This document shows positions 41,428-50,639 of a stretch of 64,000 nucleotides of DNA, one piece after another. Location: assembly GCA_019240115.1 (NCBI GenBank), contig JAFAYV010000075.1, positions 1-64,000 of the forward strand, in the 5' to 3' direction. Every line of letters begins with the position of its first letter. Position 1 is the stretch's first letter. Below the pieces are notes generated by a model. The model did not search any database and had not been told where the DNA came from. It worked only from the letters and a program-made list of their open reading frames with translations. The position numbers and the translations under genes are program-made. Origin of the DNA: Solirubrobacterales bacterium. GTDB lineage: Bacteria; Actinomycetota; Thermoleophilia; Solirubrobacterales; Solirubrobacteraceae.

Positions 41428-42077
41428 TGGCGTTCACTGATCGCGCACGCGGCGCGGCGGCGGGGTCCGCGCCGCCGGGGCCGGCCGAACCCAAGACCGC
41501 GCGCGGCGCCGCCACCCGGCGCCGGCTGATCGACGCGGCACGCGACGAGCTCGTCCAGCGCGACGGCATCCTCGAGATCGACTCGGTGGCCGCGCGCGCC
41601 GACGTCTCGGTGGGAGCGATCTACCGTCACTTCGACTTGCGGGCGGGCCTGATCGGCGCCGTCGTCGACGACTTCTACACGCGGTACCGCGAGCAGACGC
41701 TCGAGGTCAATCCGGCGCCCGGCGGGCGCTTCCCCGAGCGCGAGCGCAAGCGTACCGAGCTCTCGGTGGCGTTCCACTATCGCGACCCTCTCGCCCGCGT
41801 CATCCTCTCCGCCCTCCACCTCGACGCCGAGGTGGCGGTCAAGGAGGCGGCCCAGGTCGCCGAGATGGTCGACCTCGCATCGAGCGTGATGGCGCTCGGC
41901 CAGCGCCGAGGCGAGCTTCCGGCCGACCGCGACCCGCGGTTCGTCGGCGCGATGATCATCGGCGGCATGCGCCAGGTGCTCGCGGTCGCGCTCGCCGGTG
42001 GCACGCCGATGCCCGAGCGCGACACCGCGCGGCGGCTGTGGATCCTCATCGCGGGGATCATGGGCGTCGATCCCTGA
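41427..42077 (+). CDS. TetR-family transcriptional regulator
   Basis: The 216-residue protein has a TetR helix-turn-helix head (TRRRLIDAARDELVQRDGILEIDSVAARADVSVGAIYRHFDLRAGLIGAVVDDFY, residues 28-82) followed by an all-helical ligand domain with RDPLARVILSALHLDAEVAVKEAAQVAEM. Such proteins repress transport or fatty-acid genes and release DNA when a lipophilic ligand binds. The inverted repeat touching the start codon points to autoregulation. It lies on the strand opposite to, and between, the carboxyltransferase relic and the accB gene, and is intact. Identity of the ligand is unknown; acyl-CoA or a drug are both reasonable. Confidence 0.9.
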   Translation: MAFTDRARGAAAGSAPPGPAEPKTARGAATRRRLIDAARDELVQRDGILEIDSVAARADVSVGAIYRHFDLRAGLIGAVVDDFYTRYREQTLEVNPAPGGRFPERERKRTELSVAFHYRDPLARVILSALHLDAEVAVKEAAQVAEMVDLASSVMALGQRRGELPADRDPRFVGAMIIGGMRQVLAVALAGGTPMPERDTARRLWILIAGIMGVDP

Positions 42078-42098
42078 TGGCACCCGATTCCTCGCGGT

Positions 42099-42877
42099 TT
42101 ACGAGCCGGCGCTCTCGAGCGTGAACGAGCCCTGCGGCGAGCGCACCGAGACGTGCCGCGCGCGCTTCAGGGTCAGCGCGTGCTCGATCAGCTGCTGGAT
42201 GCTGTTGGGGTCGATCAAGTCGTAGGACCGGCGCGCGGGCCCGGCGGCGCGCGCGGCCTCGAGATCCTCGTCCGTGACCATGTAGCGCAGCAGCAGCTCC
42301 TCGTCGGAGATCGACGAGCCGCCGTACTGCTCGCGGATCTGCACCAGCGACGGCTGCGGGCGCCCCCAGTCGGTGAACCGCTGCCCGTGCGAGGAGCCGA
42401 GCACCGGTCGGCGAACCACGCGTCGGTGTGGACGGGCTGATCCCGTACATGATCGCGGCGTAGGCCTGTCCCCCGGCGGCGTCGATCGTCCGCGACAGGC
42501 GATGCATCTCGTCGAGGTTGTAGAGGCAGTCGTAGACCCAGAAGCTGTTAATCCCGTGCCGGATCAGCGTCTGCACCCACAGATCGATGAGCGCGTCGGG
42601 CGTCATCCCGAAGGTCGCGATCCGGTTCGAGCGCACGCCCGAGCGGAAGTGGCTGGTCGGCATCCACGTGCGCTACAGGTCCAGGCCCTCCCACGGATCC
42701 TCGCCGCAGTAGCGCAGCATCACGCGAACATCGTCAGCCGGTGATGTCGATCGCGCGAAAGCCGGTCCGCTCGAGGTCGTCGGCGACCCTGCGGAGCACG
42801 CCGGTGCGCATCCGCACGCCCCACAGGCTCTGCTGTCCGTCGCGGAACGTCTGGTCAACGAACTCGACGTGGGCCAC
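42099..42877 (-). pseudogene. Relic of a carboxyltransferase (pyruvate/oxaloacetate/5S transcarboxylase type)
   Basis: Three pieces in different frames rebuild parts of one HMGL-like carboxyltransferase. From GTG 42877: EFVDQTFRDGQQSLWGVRMRT to GFRAIDITG, then TGA 42734. In the next frame: VMLRYCGEDPWEGLDL, an in-frame TAG at 42673-42675, RTWMPTSHF and DALIDLWVQTLIRHGINSFW to AYAAIMYGISP. A further shift gives VHTDAWFADR. About 230 residues are then missing, and the C-terminal part EQYGGSSISDEELLLRYMVTDEDLEAARAAGP ends at TAA 42099. Shifts, an amber codon and a deletion make it non-functional. It lies 15 bp after the second crotonase gene. Confidence 0.8.
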
Positions 42878-42891
42878 CCGAGGCGACCGGG

Positions 42892-43677
42892 CTAGGGGCG
42901 CGCGGCGTCGCGCGGGCGCGGCGGCTCGGGACGGGCACCGGCGACGAAGGTCGCCATGCCCGCGGTCACGTCGGGATGGCGCACCGGCGGATGGCAGATC
43001 TCGACCTCGAGCTGGAGGCCGTCTTGGAGGCTGAGCCCGACGGTGCCCAGCGCCGCCTCGCGATCGGCGCGGATGCCGACCTGGGGATAGGTGCAGATGT
43101 GCTCGGCAAGCTCCATCGCCCGGTCCAGCGCCTCGCCCTCGGGCACGACCTCCTGCGCGAGCCCGATCAGCTGCGCGCGATGGGCATCGATCTCGATCCC
43201 GGTCTCGATCATCCACAGCGCGTTGCCCATGCCGACGATGCGCGGCAGCCGCTGCGTGCCGCCATCGGCGAGCGACAGGCCCCAGCGCTTGTTCAGCAGC
43301 CCGATCTTCGCGTTCTCGGCGACGATCCTGAAATCGCACCAGCAGGCGAGCTCGACGCCGCCGGCCAGGCACCAGCCGTTGATCGCGGCGATCGTCGGCT
43401 TGCCGGGATCGAGCCGGGCGAAGCCCATCGGGCCCGCCGAGTCGGTGTGGGGGTGCTCCCAGAGCTCGTTCATCCCCTTGAGGTTGGCCCCGGCGCAGAA
43501 CGTCGTGTCACCGGCGCCGGTGATGACGAGCACCTTGGCCTCGTCGTCGTGCTCGAACGCGGTGATCGCCTCGGCGAGCTCAACCGCAAGGTCGCGATCG
43601 ACGTTGTTGTGCACCTCGGGGCGGTTGAGCGTCAGCAGGGTGACGCCGCCGCGGCGCTCGGTGAGCAGCTTTCCCAT
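42892..43677 (-). CDS. Enoyl-CoA hydratase/isomerase family protein (second crotonase)
   Basis: The 261-residue protein has VTLLTLNRPEVHNNVDRDLAVELAEAI, the oxyanion-hole TTFCAGANLKGM and GWCLAGGVELACWCDFRIV with the first catalytic Glu, then IGLLNKRWGLSLADGGTQRLPRIVG, where the second catalytic Glu position is not acidic. One of the two hydratase glutamates is therefore missing, the reverse of the other crotonase in this window. It was the head gene of the minus-strand carboxylase cluster. ATG 43677 lies 75 bp from a TetR-like site in the divergent promoter. Confidence 0.87.
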   Translation of the reverse strand: MGKLLTERRGGVTLLTLNRPEVHNNVDRDLAVELAEAITAFEHDDEAKVLVITGAGDTTFCAGANLKGMNELWEHPHTDSAGPMGFARLDPGKPTIAAINGWCLAGGVELACWCDFRIVAENAKIGLLNKRWGLSLADGGTQRLPRIVGMGNALWMIETGIEIDAHRAQLIGLAQEVVPEGEALDRAMELAEHICTYPQVGIRADREAALGTVGLSLQDGLQLEVEICHPPVRHPDVTAGMATFVAGARPEPPRPRDAARP

Positions 43678-43749
43678 CGCGATGACCTGATCCTCTCTCC
43701 CCGGGGGACGGCGGGCGCTCTGAGCTTGCAGGACGATAGGCTCGGTGTC

Positions 43750-43763
43750 AAGTGAGTTCGCTT
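43750..43763. promoter_or_regulatory. Third copy of the TetR-like inverted repeat
   Basis: AAGTGA-GT-TCGCTT is an inverted repeat with one mismatch. It lies between the divergent crotonase and histidine-phosphatase genes and includes the GTG start of the latter. Because it covers a start codon, chance is possible. Confidence 0.4.
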
Positions 43764-44483
43764 CCTGCGCGCGATGCCGCCTCCCGACGTCGCGTCTATC
43801 TGATGCGCCACGCCGACGTCGTCTACTTCGACGACCCGGGTCGCCGCGTGGCCCACACCGACGTCGTGCTCACGCCCGCCGGTCTGCAGCAGGCCCACAG
43901 CACCGGTGCCGCCCTCGCCGAGGTCCGCCTCGATCGGGTCGTCACCAGCGGCCTGGCGCGCACCGAGCAGACCGCCGAGATCGTGCTCGACCACCTGCGC
44001 CATCCGCCGGCGGACCCCGAGCCCTGGCGTCTGCCCGAGCTCGAGGAGATCCTCCCGGGGGATCCGAGCGCGATCCCCGACGACGAGCTCGCCGAGGCGT
44101 TCCTGGCGCCGTTTCGCCGGGGGGCGCCGCTCGATCGCCGCTTCCTGGGCGGCGAGAGCCTCGCCGATCTCGTGCAGCGCGTCGGGCGCGCGACGCGACG
44201 GATCTACGCCGACGACCGCTGGCGGACGCTGCTCGTCATCGCCCACGGCGCCGTCAACCGCGCGATCCTCTCCGAGGTGCTCGTCGGCTCCGGGGCGTTC
44301 CTCGGCACCCTGGAGCAGTCCCCGGCCTGTCTGAACGTCATCGACGGGGACCCCGGCGCCCAGGAGGTGCGCGCGGTCAACATCACGCCCTACGACCTTC
44401 TGCAGCCCGATACCCTCGCGACCTCGCTCGAGCAGTTCCTCGCGCAGTATGTCGCCTTTCGGGCCGGAAACAGCGAGCCGTAA
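43752..44483 (+). CDS. Histidine-phosphatase-family protein (phosphoglycerate-mutase-like)
   Basis: The 243-residue protein starts with the phosphohistidine motif VYLMRHADVVYF (RHG variant RHA), has SGLARTEQTAEIVLDHL with the second Arg, the acid/base ELEEILPGDP region and the closing VIAHGAVNRAIL with the second His. These enzymes dephosphorylate small phosphates; true glycolytic mutase activity is not implied. The GTG start is used because the fold begins within 15 residues. The gene ends 299 bp before the exopolysaccharide operon and seems to be a single transcription unit. Confidence 0.85.
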   Translation: MSSLPARDAASRRRVYLMRHADVVYFDDPGRRVAHTDVVLTPAGLQQAHSTGAALAEVRLDRVVTSGLARTEQTAEIVLDHLRHPPADPEPWRLPELEEILPGDPSAIPDDELAEAFLAPFRRGAPLDRRFLGGESLADLVQRVGRATRRIYADDRWRTLLVIAHGAVNRAILSEVLVGSGAFLGTLEQSPACLNVIDGDPGAQEVRAVNITPYDLLQPDTLATSLEQFLAQYVAFRAGNSEP

Positions 44484-44782
44484 CCGGCCGAGCGCCCCGA
44501 CTGACGCCGTCCCCCCGGCCTGCAATGTGCCGTTCATCGGTGCAGCAGCTTTCCTGCAGGAAACGGGCCACTTCTTGGCAGAAAGCGGGTTGGCTGTTGA
44601 CCGGTCGAAGACTCACGACCTAGCTTCCGGCCGGCCCGCGTGCTCAGGGACCCGCGGGCTGTGCCAATGCGTATGGAAGAGATCACAACGAAGGCGTCGG
44701 CGTTGTGCGCTGACCATGGGGGCGACGTATCGCGGGGCGGGCCGGGCGGCGGATCCAACGAGCCGGCGCAGGCGTCAGCAAC
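44484..44782. promoter_or_regulatory. Promoter region of the exopolysaccharide locus with a 14-bp palindrome
   Basis: The 299-bp gap has no gene. TTTCCTGCAGGAAA (44550-44563) is a perfect palindrome, and TTCTTGGCAGAA about 20 bp later is a second inverted repeat. TTGACC at about 44596 could be part of a -35 element. The arrangement suggests a regulator binding site ahead of the first polysaccharide gene; the regulator is not in the window. Confidence 0.45.
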
Positions 44783-46255
44783 GTGACGGTCTCATCAGGG
44801 ACATCATTCACAGGGCCGGCGCTCGACGGGCGACGCCGGTGGGGGTTGGGCTCAGGCGCGCGCCGATGGGTGGGTGCTCGCGGCCGGGACGCGAGCCTTC
44901 GCTGGCTGCTCGCCACCGGCGATGCCGTCGCGGTCTTCGGCGCGCTGGTCCTGGCGATGATGCTGCCCACCGCTGGCGGCGGCGACCTCAACGGGCTGCT
45001 CTGGGGACTGGTGGCGATCCCGCTCACGATCGTGCTCTTCAAGGTCTACGGCCTCTACGACCGCGACATGAAGCGCATCGCCTATTCGACCGTCGACGAC
45101 CTCCCGCCGCTGCTGAACGCGGTCGTCATCGGAACCCTGCTCCTGTGGCTGTACGCGCGCGTCACCCCGATGGTCCGGCTCGATCTCGCCGAGGTCCTGA
45201 CCTTCGGCACCACCGCCGTCGGGTTGTCCGCCGCCGCCCGATTTGTCATCCGCTACGGCAGCACGCGCCTCATCGGACCCGAACGCGCGCTGCTGATCGG
45301 GGGCGGCGAGCGCGCGCGAACGCTCGCCGCCAAGCTGTCCGCACATCCCGAATACGGGGTGGAGATCGTCGGCTCTCTCTCCACCGACAGCGATCCAGGC
45401 CAGCCGGCGGCTGCGACCGTTCTCGGCGAGCTCGGCGGGCTCGCCGGGGTTGCGGCCTCAGTCGGTGCCGCGCGAATCGTGCTCGCTGCCGACGACATCG
45501 ATGAGTCAGCGCTCGAACCGGTCCTGCGCGAGTGCCGCGCGCGATCGCTGAAGGTGTCGGTGCTTCCGACCCTCTCGCACATGCTCGGCGTGGCGGTCGA
45601 GATCGACGATGTCGAGGGCGTCGCGGTCCTCGGCGTCAATCCGCCATGGCTGCCGCGCTCCTCGCGGCTGCTCAAGCGCACGATGGATGTCCTGATCGCG
45701 TCGGTGATGCTGATCGTCGGTGCTCCATTCTTCGTGCTGTTTGCGATCGCGATCAAGCGCGACTCCCCCGGGCCCGTCCTGTTCCGTCAGGAGCGGGTGG
45801 GCAAGGGCGATTGCCGCTTTCAGATGCTCAAGCTCCGGACGATGGTCTCCGATGCCGAGCAGCGTCGCGCCGAGCTCGTCGCCTGCAGTAACGATCCGCA
45901 TTGGCTGAAGCTCGAACACGATCCGCGGGTCACTCGCTTCGGAGCGCGGTTGCGGCGCCTGAGCCTCGACGAGCTGCCACAGTTGTGGAACGTCCTGCGT
46001 GGCGAGATGAGCATGGTCGGGCCACGACCGCTGATCCCGGTCGAGGACGAGCGTGTGATCGGTTGGGCCCGCGGACGTCTCGACCTGACCCCCGGCATCA
46101 CTGGCTACTGGCAGGTCCTCGGCCGTACGCGGATACCGTTTGAGGAGATGGTCAAGTTGGACTACATGTACGTGATGAATTGGTCACTTTGGGAGGACTT
46201 GCGGCTGATGCTCAGGACTCTGCCAGCAGTACTCGGAGGGAGGGGCGTCAATTGA
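44783..46255 (+). CDS. Initiating sugar-phosphate transferase for exopolysaccharide (WbaP-like, PNPT)
   Basis: The 490-residue protein has four N-terminal membrane helices (residues 40-160) and a cytoplasmic Rossmann-like CoA-binding domain ([18 protein letters not shown]). A fifth hydrophobic segment ([24 protein letters not shown]) and the bacterial sugar transferase domain with [52 protein letters not shown] and [11 protein letters not shown] complete it. It moves a sugar-1-phosphate to undecaprenyl phosphate, the first step of repeat-unit assembly. GTG 44783 is the start. It is coupled to the next gene by an ATTGA overlap, making the pair the head of the locus. Confidence 0.93.
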   Translation: MTVSSGTSFTGPALDGRRRWGLGSGARRWVGARGRDASLRWLLATGDAVAVFGALVLAMMLPTAGGGDLNGLLWGLVAIPLTIVLFKVYGLYDRDMKRIAYSTVDDLPPLLNAVVIGTLLLWLYARVTPMVRLDLAEVLTFGTTAVGLSAAARFVIRYGSTRLIGPERALLIGGGERARTLAAKLSAHPEYGVEIVGSLSTDSDPGQPAAATVLGELGGLAGVAASVGAARIVLAADDIDESALEPVLRECRARSLKVSVLPTLSHMLGVAVEIDDVEGVAVLGVNPPWLPRSSRLLKRTMDVLIASVMLIVGAPFFVLFAIAIKRDSPGPVLFRQERVGKGDCRFQMLKLRTMVSDAEQRRAELVACSNDPHWLKLEHDPRVTRFGARLRRLSLDELPQLWNVLRGEMSMVGPRPLIPVEDERVIGWARGRLDLTPGITGYWQVLGRTRIPFEEMVKLDYMYVMNWSLWEDLRLMLRTLPAVLGGRGVN

Positions 46256-47910
46256 GCTCAGCGATCGTTCCTGCGACGACTGACGCGGCCGGCCGCGTCG
46301 AGCCGAACGGTGGGACCGCGACGAACACGAGCCCCATCGCGTTCGTGTCAGGCCTAGAGCAGGCCCTCGTGATTCTTCGCCGGAGGTGGAAGCTGCTCTT
46401 CGCCTGCGCCCTGCTGGCTACCGCCGCCGCGGTGGGCTTCTCGGTGACCCAGCAGAAGCGCTACACCGCATCGTCGTCCCTGCTGTTCAGCGATACGCAG
46501 TTCGATCAAGAGCTGTTCGGGTCGAACTTCACACCTTCGACCGTCGATCCGGTGCGAGAGGCGGCTACGAACGTGGATCTTGCGTCGCTGCCCACGGTTG
46601 CACAGCGCACGGCCGCAGCGCTACACCTGAGCGAGCGTCGCGTGCACTCGGAAGTCAGTGTCTCGGCTGTCGGCCAGGCTGACATCGCAAAGATCAGTGT
46701 CACCGATGTCGTTCCCGCGCGCGCCGCGTCCATCGCGAACATGTATGTCCAGCAGTACGTCCTGTTCCGGCAAGAAGCGGATCGATCCAAGATCACGGGC
46801 GCCCAGGATCTCGTGCAGCGGCGCCTCAGCGCTCTCCCGCCGCGGCAGCGCAGCAGCTCTGTCGGGCAGGCTCTGCAGAATCGCGCGAACCAGCTCGGTG
46901 TGCTGGCGGCACTGCAGACGGGAAATGCCGAGGTTGCGCAGAACGCCGGGATCCCGAGCGCGCCGTCATCCCCGCAACCCGAGCGAAACGGCATCCTCGG
47001 GCTCGTGGGCGGCCTGCTGCTTGGCGCCGGATTGATCTACGTCGCCGAACGGCTCGACCGGCGCATCCGCGTCGCGTCAGAGCTGGAGCTCGCCTATGGG
47101 GTCCCCCTGCTCGGCAGCGTGCCGGAGAGCTCGCGATACGTCCACACCGGACGCGAGCCGCTTCCGGCGGCCGAGGCGGAGGCGTTTGCGCTGCTCAGGG
47201 CCCGCCTGCGGTACTTCAACGTCGACCGCGAGGTGCGGACGCTGTTGCTGAGCTCCGCGACTCCGGGGGAGGGCAAGACGACCGTGGCCCTCAACCTGGC
47301 GATCGCCGAGGCGATGGCCGGCGATTCGAATGTCGTTCTGGTGGAAGCCGACCTGCGCCGCCCGGACCTGGCCAGACGTCTCGGACTCCGCGGCGGACCG
47401 GGGCTTGCCGAGGTATTGAGTCGCAATGCGGCCCTCGATACGGTGATCCGTGAGGTCACGGTCCCTCCCGCTGCCTCGAACCACGGCTCATCGCAATTCG
47501 CGCTCATAGCCGCGGGCACGATCCCACCCAATCCTGCACAGCTGGTGGAGAGCCGCTCGATGATCGATCTGCTCAGCACGCTCGCGGAACGCTTCGATCT
47601 CGTCATCGTGGACAGTGCGCCGACGTCGATCGTGCCCGACGCGATTCCATTGATGCGCCTTGTGAGCGGAGTGGTGGTCGTCGGCCGGATCGAACGGACC
47701 ACCCGGGATGCCGCACGCCACCTCAGTGAGCAACTCACGAAGCTGAGAGCCCCGGTGCTCGGCGTCGTCGCCAATGCCATGCCCAAGCGCACCCAGGGTC
47801 AGTATGGGTACGGCTATTACCGCGACGACGACGTGACAAACGCCGAGGTGACCGGTGCGTCGGACCTTCGCGGCATCCAACTGCATGAAGTAGAGTCATT
47901 GGACGAATGA
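46252..47910 (+). CDS. Fused Wzz chain-length determinant / BY-kinase
   Basis: The 552-residue protein joins a Wzz-type region to a bacterial tyrosine kinase. Helix 1 (KLLFACALLATAAAVGFSV) and helix 2 (GILGLVGGLLLGAGLIYVAE) flank a periplasmic part of about 190 residues. The cytoplasmic kinase has Walker A SATPGEGKTTVALNLA, Walker A' VVLVEADLRRPDLARRLGL and Walker B LVIVDSAP. The tail holds a Tyr cluster (YGYGYYRDDD) for autophosphorylation. It controls polymer length and export. TTG 46252 overlaps the preceding stop and has GGAGGGAGGGG upstream. Such one-chain fusions are usual in Gram-negatives and some actinobacteria, while Firmicutes split them. Confidence 0.92.
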   Translation: MSSAIVPATTDAAGRVEPNGGTATNTSPIAFVSGLEQALVILRRRWKLLFACALLATAAAVGFSVTQQKRYTASSSLLFSDTQFDQELFGSNFTPSTVDPVREAATNVDLASLPTVAQRTAAALHLSERRVHSEVSVSAVGQADIAKISVTDVVPARAASIANMYVQQYVLFRQEADRSKITGAQDLVQRRLSALPPRQRSSSVGQALQNRANQLGVLAALQTGNAEVAQNAGIPSAPSSPQPERNGILGLVGGLLLGAGLIYVAERLDRRIRVASELELAYGVPLLGSVPESSRYVHTGREPLPAAEAEAFALLRARLRYFNVDREVRTLLLSSATPGEGKTTVALNLAIAEAMAGDSNVVLVEADLRRPDLARRLGLRGGPGLAEVLSRNAALDTVIREVTVPPAASNHGSSQFALIAAGTIPPNPAQLVESRSMIDLLSTLAERFDLVIVDSAPTSIVPDAIPLMRLVSGVVVVGRIERTTRDAARHLSEQLTKLRAPVLGVVANAMPKRTQGQYGYGYYRDDDVTNAEVTGASDLRGIQLHEVESLDE

Positions 47911-48038
47911 CCGGATCGGCGGTCGAAGGCCGATCAGCGCGCGGCTGAGCATCAGGCGTGCGGGAGCGGTGCCTTCGTCGCCTCCAGACGCTGCGCCGAC
48001 GGAGGTCAGCCTCTGGCCACGGTCAGGTAAGCACGGCT

Positions 48039-49973
48039 ATGTGTGGCATCTGCGGCTTCGCGGGTCGAGCGGACCAAGCGCTCATCAAGGAGATGACCGA
48101 CCGTCTCCGACACCGCGGTCCCGATGCGGGTGGACTCGAGTGCTTTCCAAGTCACGACGGGCGACCTCCGGCGTCGCTCGGTCATCGGCGTCTGAGCATC
48201 ATCGACCCTACGCCGCGCGGTGCTCAGCCGATGCGCAGCCCCGGTGGCCGTTACTGGATCACCTACAACGGGGAGATCTACAACTTCCGGTCGCTGCGGG
48301 CTGGTCTCGAAGCTGACGGGGTGCGCTTTCGCTCCGACTGCGACACCGAGGTGCTGTTGGCCCTGTACGAGCGTGAGGGTCCGCGCATGCTCGAGCGAAT
48401 CAACGGGATCTTCGCCTTCGGGATCTGGGACGCGGAGGCGGGCGAGATGTTCATCGCGCGCGATCGCCTGGGGGTGAAGCCGCTCTATCACGCCGAGGTC
48501 GACGGGTGCCTGTACTTCGCCTCGGAGGTCAAGGCGTTGCTGCCCGCTCTCGGGGGTGTCGGTCTGAGGCGAGAGGTGCTGGCGGACTACCTCACCTTCC
48601 TGTGGGTGCCGGATCCCGACACGATGTTTGAAGGCGTGTACAAGCTCGCGCCGGGTCACTGTGCCACCTTCGCGGACGGGCGCTTGACGATCCGCCAGTA
48701 CTGGGACATGGCCTACGAGATCGAGGAACGGCCCGAACAGGACTGGGTGGAGACCGTCCGAGAGGCAGTCGGCGCGTCGGTCCGCCGACAGATGGTCTCC
48801 GACGTGCCGCTTGGCAGCTTTCTCAGCGGCGGCATCGACTCGAGCGCGATCGTCGCCGAGATGGCCGCGGTCAACGGACCGGTGACCACTTTCACCGTCG
48901 GATTCAGTGCCCGCGACCTCGACATGGAGATCGTTCCCGATGACGTCCGCTACGCACGTCAGGTCGGCCGGCTGTTGGACGTCGACTACCGGGAGCGCAC
49001 GCTCGAGCCAAACGTCGTGGAGCTGCTGCCGAAGCTCGTCTGGCACATGGACGAACCGGTCGCCGACCCCGCGGCGATCAGCACGTACCTGATCTGCTCG
49101 GCGGCGCGCGAGGACCTCACCGTGGTTCTGAGCGGGATGGGGGGCGACGAGATCTTTGCCGGCTACCCGAGACACCTGGCCGCGCGGATCGGCCGGGGGA
49201 TCGACCTGCTCCCGCGCTCGCTGGTGCGGAGCTTCAGCGAGCTGGTCGAGCGCCGGATGACGCTCGGCGGCCCGGGACGGCTTCGCGGTCCTCGGAGGAA
49301 CCTGATGAAGCTCGCCCGCGGGCTCGACGCGCCGGCCTTGGAGCGCTACCTGACCTACTGCTCGTACTACCGGCGGCCGGAGTTGCAGCGCCTGCTCTCC
49401 GACGACGTGCCAGCCGGTGACCCGTTCCGGATGCATCGCCGGCACCTCGAGCGCGTCCGCGGACAACATTGGCTCAACCAGCTGCTGTATCTCGACATGA
49501 AGACGTTCCTGCCGTGCCTGAACCTCACCTATACCGACAAGATGAGCATGGCGACGAGCGCCGAGGTCCGGGTTCCCCTGCTTGACGACGAGCTCGTCGC
49601 GCTGTCCGGACGCGTCCCCCCCCACCTGAAGCTGCATCACATGACCCGCAAGCACGTGTTCAAGCGCAGCATGGAGGGCGTGCTTCCCAAGGATGTGATC
49701 TACCGGCCGAAGGCGGGGTTCGGCGCGCCGCTTCGGTCCTGGCTTGTGGGTGAGCTGGCGCCAATGGTCGCAGAGGTCCTGTCGCCTGAGGCGGTGCGAA
49801 GCCGAGGTCTCTTCGATCCGAACGAGGTGCAGCGTCTGATCGCTGCCAACCGCGAAGGTCGGGAGGACAATGCCCTACGGTTATGGTCGTTGCTGACGAT
49901 CGAGCTGTGGCAGCAGGCGTTCATCGATCGCAGGGATGTCCGAATGCAGGCCGGATCCGCACCCGATAGTTGA
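48039..49973 (+). CDS. Asparagine-synthase-type glutamine amidotransferase (AsnB family), copy 1
   Basis: The 644-residue protein has the N-terminal glutaminase domain with the catalytic Cys2 (MCGICGFAG), RHRGPDAGG and YNGEIYNFRSLR. The synthetase domain has the PP-loop SFLSGGIDSSAIVAEMA and SGMGGDEIFAGYPRH. It moves ammonia from glutamine onto an ATP-activated carboxylate. In polysaccharide loci, AsnB relatives such as WbpS amidate uronic acids of the repeat unit, which is the likely role here. True asparagine synthesis is possible. ATG 48039 must be the start because Cys2 has to become N-terminal. A second copy lies at 60,285. Confidence 0.92.
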   Translation: MCGICGFAGRADQALIKEMTDRLRHRGPDAGGLECFPSHDGRPPASLGHRRLSIIDPTPRGAQPMRSPGGRYWITYNGEIYNFRSLRAGLEADGVRFRSDCDTEVLLALYEREGPRMLERINGIFAFGIWDAEAGEMFIARDRLGVKPLYHAEVDGCLYFASEVKALLPALGGVGLRREVLADYLTFLWVPDPDTMFEGVYKLAPGHCATFADGRLTIRQYWDMAYEIEERPEQDWVETVREAVGASVRRQMVSDVPLGSFLSGGIDSSAIVAEMAAVNGPVTTFTVGFSARDLDMEIVPDDVRYARQVGRLLDVDYRERTLEPNVVELLPKLVWHMDEPVADPAAISTYLICSAAREDLTVVLSGMGGDEIFAGYPRHLAARIGRGIDLLPRSLVRSFSELVERRMTLGGPGRLRGPRRNLMKLARGLDAPALERYLTYCSYYRRPELQRLLSDDVPAGDPFRMHRRHLERVRGQHWLNQLLYLDMKTFLPCLNLTYTDKMSMATSAEVRVPLLDDELVALSGRVPPHLKLHHMTRKHVFKRSMEGVLPKDVIYRPKAGFGAPLRSWLVGELAPMVAEVLSPEAVRSRGLFDPNEVQRLIAANREGREDNALRLWSLLTIELWQQAFIDRRDVRMQAGSAPDS

Positions 49974-50051
49974 TTTCGGAGCTCAAGCGGGTCGGGCTCG
50001 TGGAATCGGGCTATGAGGAATCCGCTGAGACTGACCCTCGAGTGCTGCTGA

Positions 50052-50639
50052 TCAGCCACGGTTCGCGTGACCGAGCCGCTCGAGAGATCGTCGGCTGGGC
50101 CTGGGAGTAGGCCGATGGCGCGTGGTGCCGGGACGTTGAGGCACGAGGATGACGGCACAGCCTGTAGGCGCATGAGTTGCTGGTTGCGCAGTGCCGCGGC
50201 TGGGAGCATGCGCCGGCTTGGACGGGGGAGGCGCGAGGGTGGTTCTCCCTCCTGTGCACGTCGTGTCGACCCCGATGATGCGCCAGGTCACGCCGAACCG
50301 CTGGAGCCTGAAGACGACCCGACCTGCGCCCCGAGGCAGCGATGTGTACGACGGCTTCGTGGTCGCGGTGGTGCCTCGCACCGTGATGTTCCCGGAGGTC
50401 AGACCCGGCAGCCGTAGGTGTGGTCGGCCGGCGCCGAACAGGCCCCCGAACGCGCTGACCGCCGTCGGCCGATTCGGCGCCCGCAGGCAATCGCCAACGC
50501 CTGTCCCGTAGATCCTGACGTGGTCGGCGAGCGTGCTGTTCAGGGCGCCGACATCTCCGGCATTGGTGGCGACGACATAGGTCGAGATCGTCCGTATCAC
50601 TGCGCTCTGGCCCGGCCCGCCGTCCGAGTCGGCGGCCAC
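50052..50639 (-). CDS. Hypothetical NTF2/SnoaL-like protein, possibly exported
   Basis: The 195-residue frame contains VIRTISTYVVATNAGDVGALNSTLADHVRIYG and VVFRLQRFGVTWRIIGVDTTC, a pattern like DUF4440/SnoaL proteins, and a Pro/Arg-rich tail. GTG 50639 is the only start in frame. In a neighbouring frame just upstream, MAGLGPAGCAASRTDAG looks like a short lipoprotein signal followed by a linker, so the real gene may start near 50810 and have a frameshift. It is convergent with AsnB and divergent from the large FN3 protein. The function is unknown. Confidence 0.45.
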   Translation of the reverse strand: MAADSDGGPGQSAVIRTISTYVVATNAGDVGALNSTLADHVRIYGTGVGDCLRAPNRPTAVSAFGGLFGAGRPHLRLPGLTSGNITVRGTTATTKPSYTSLPRGAGRVVFRLQRFGVTWRIIGVDTTCTGGRTTLAPPPSKPAHAPSRGTAQPATHAPTGCAVILVPQRPGTTRHRPTPRPSRRSLERLGHANRG

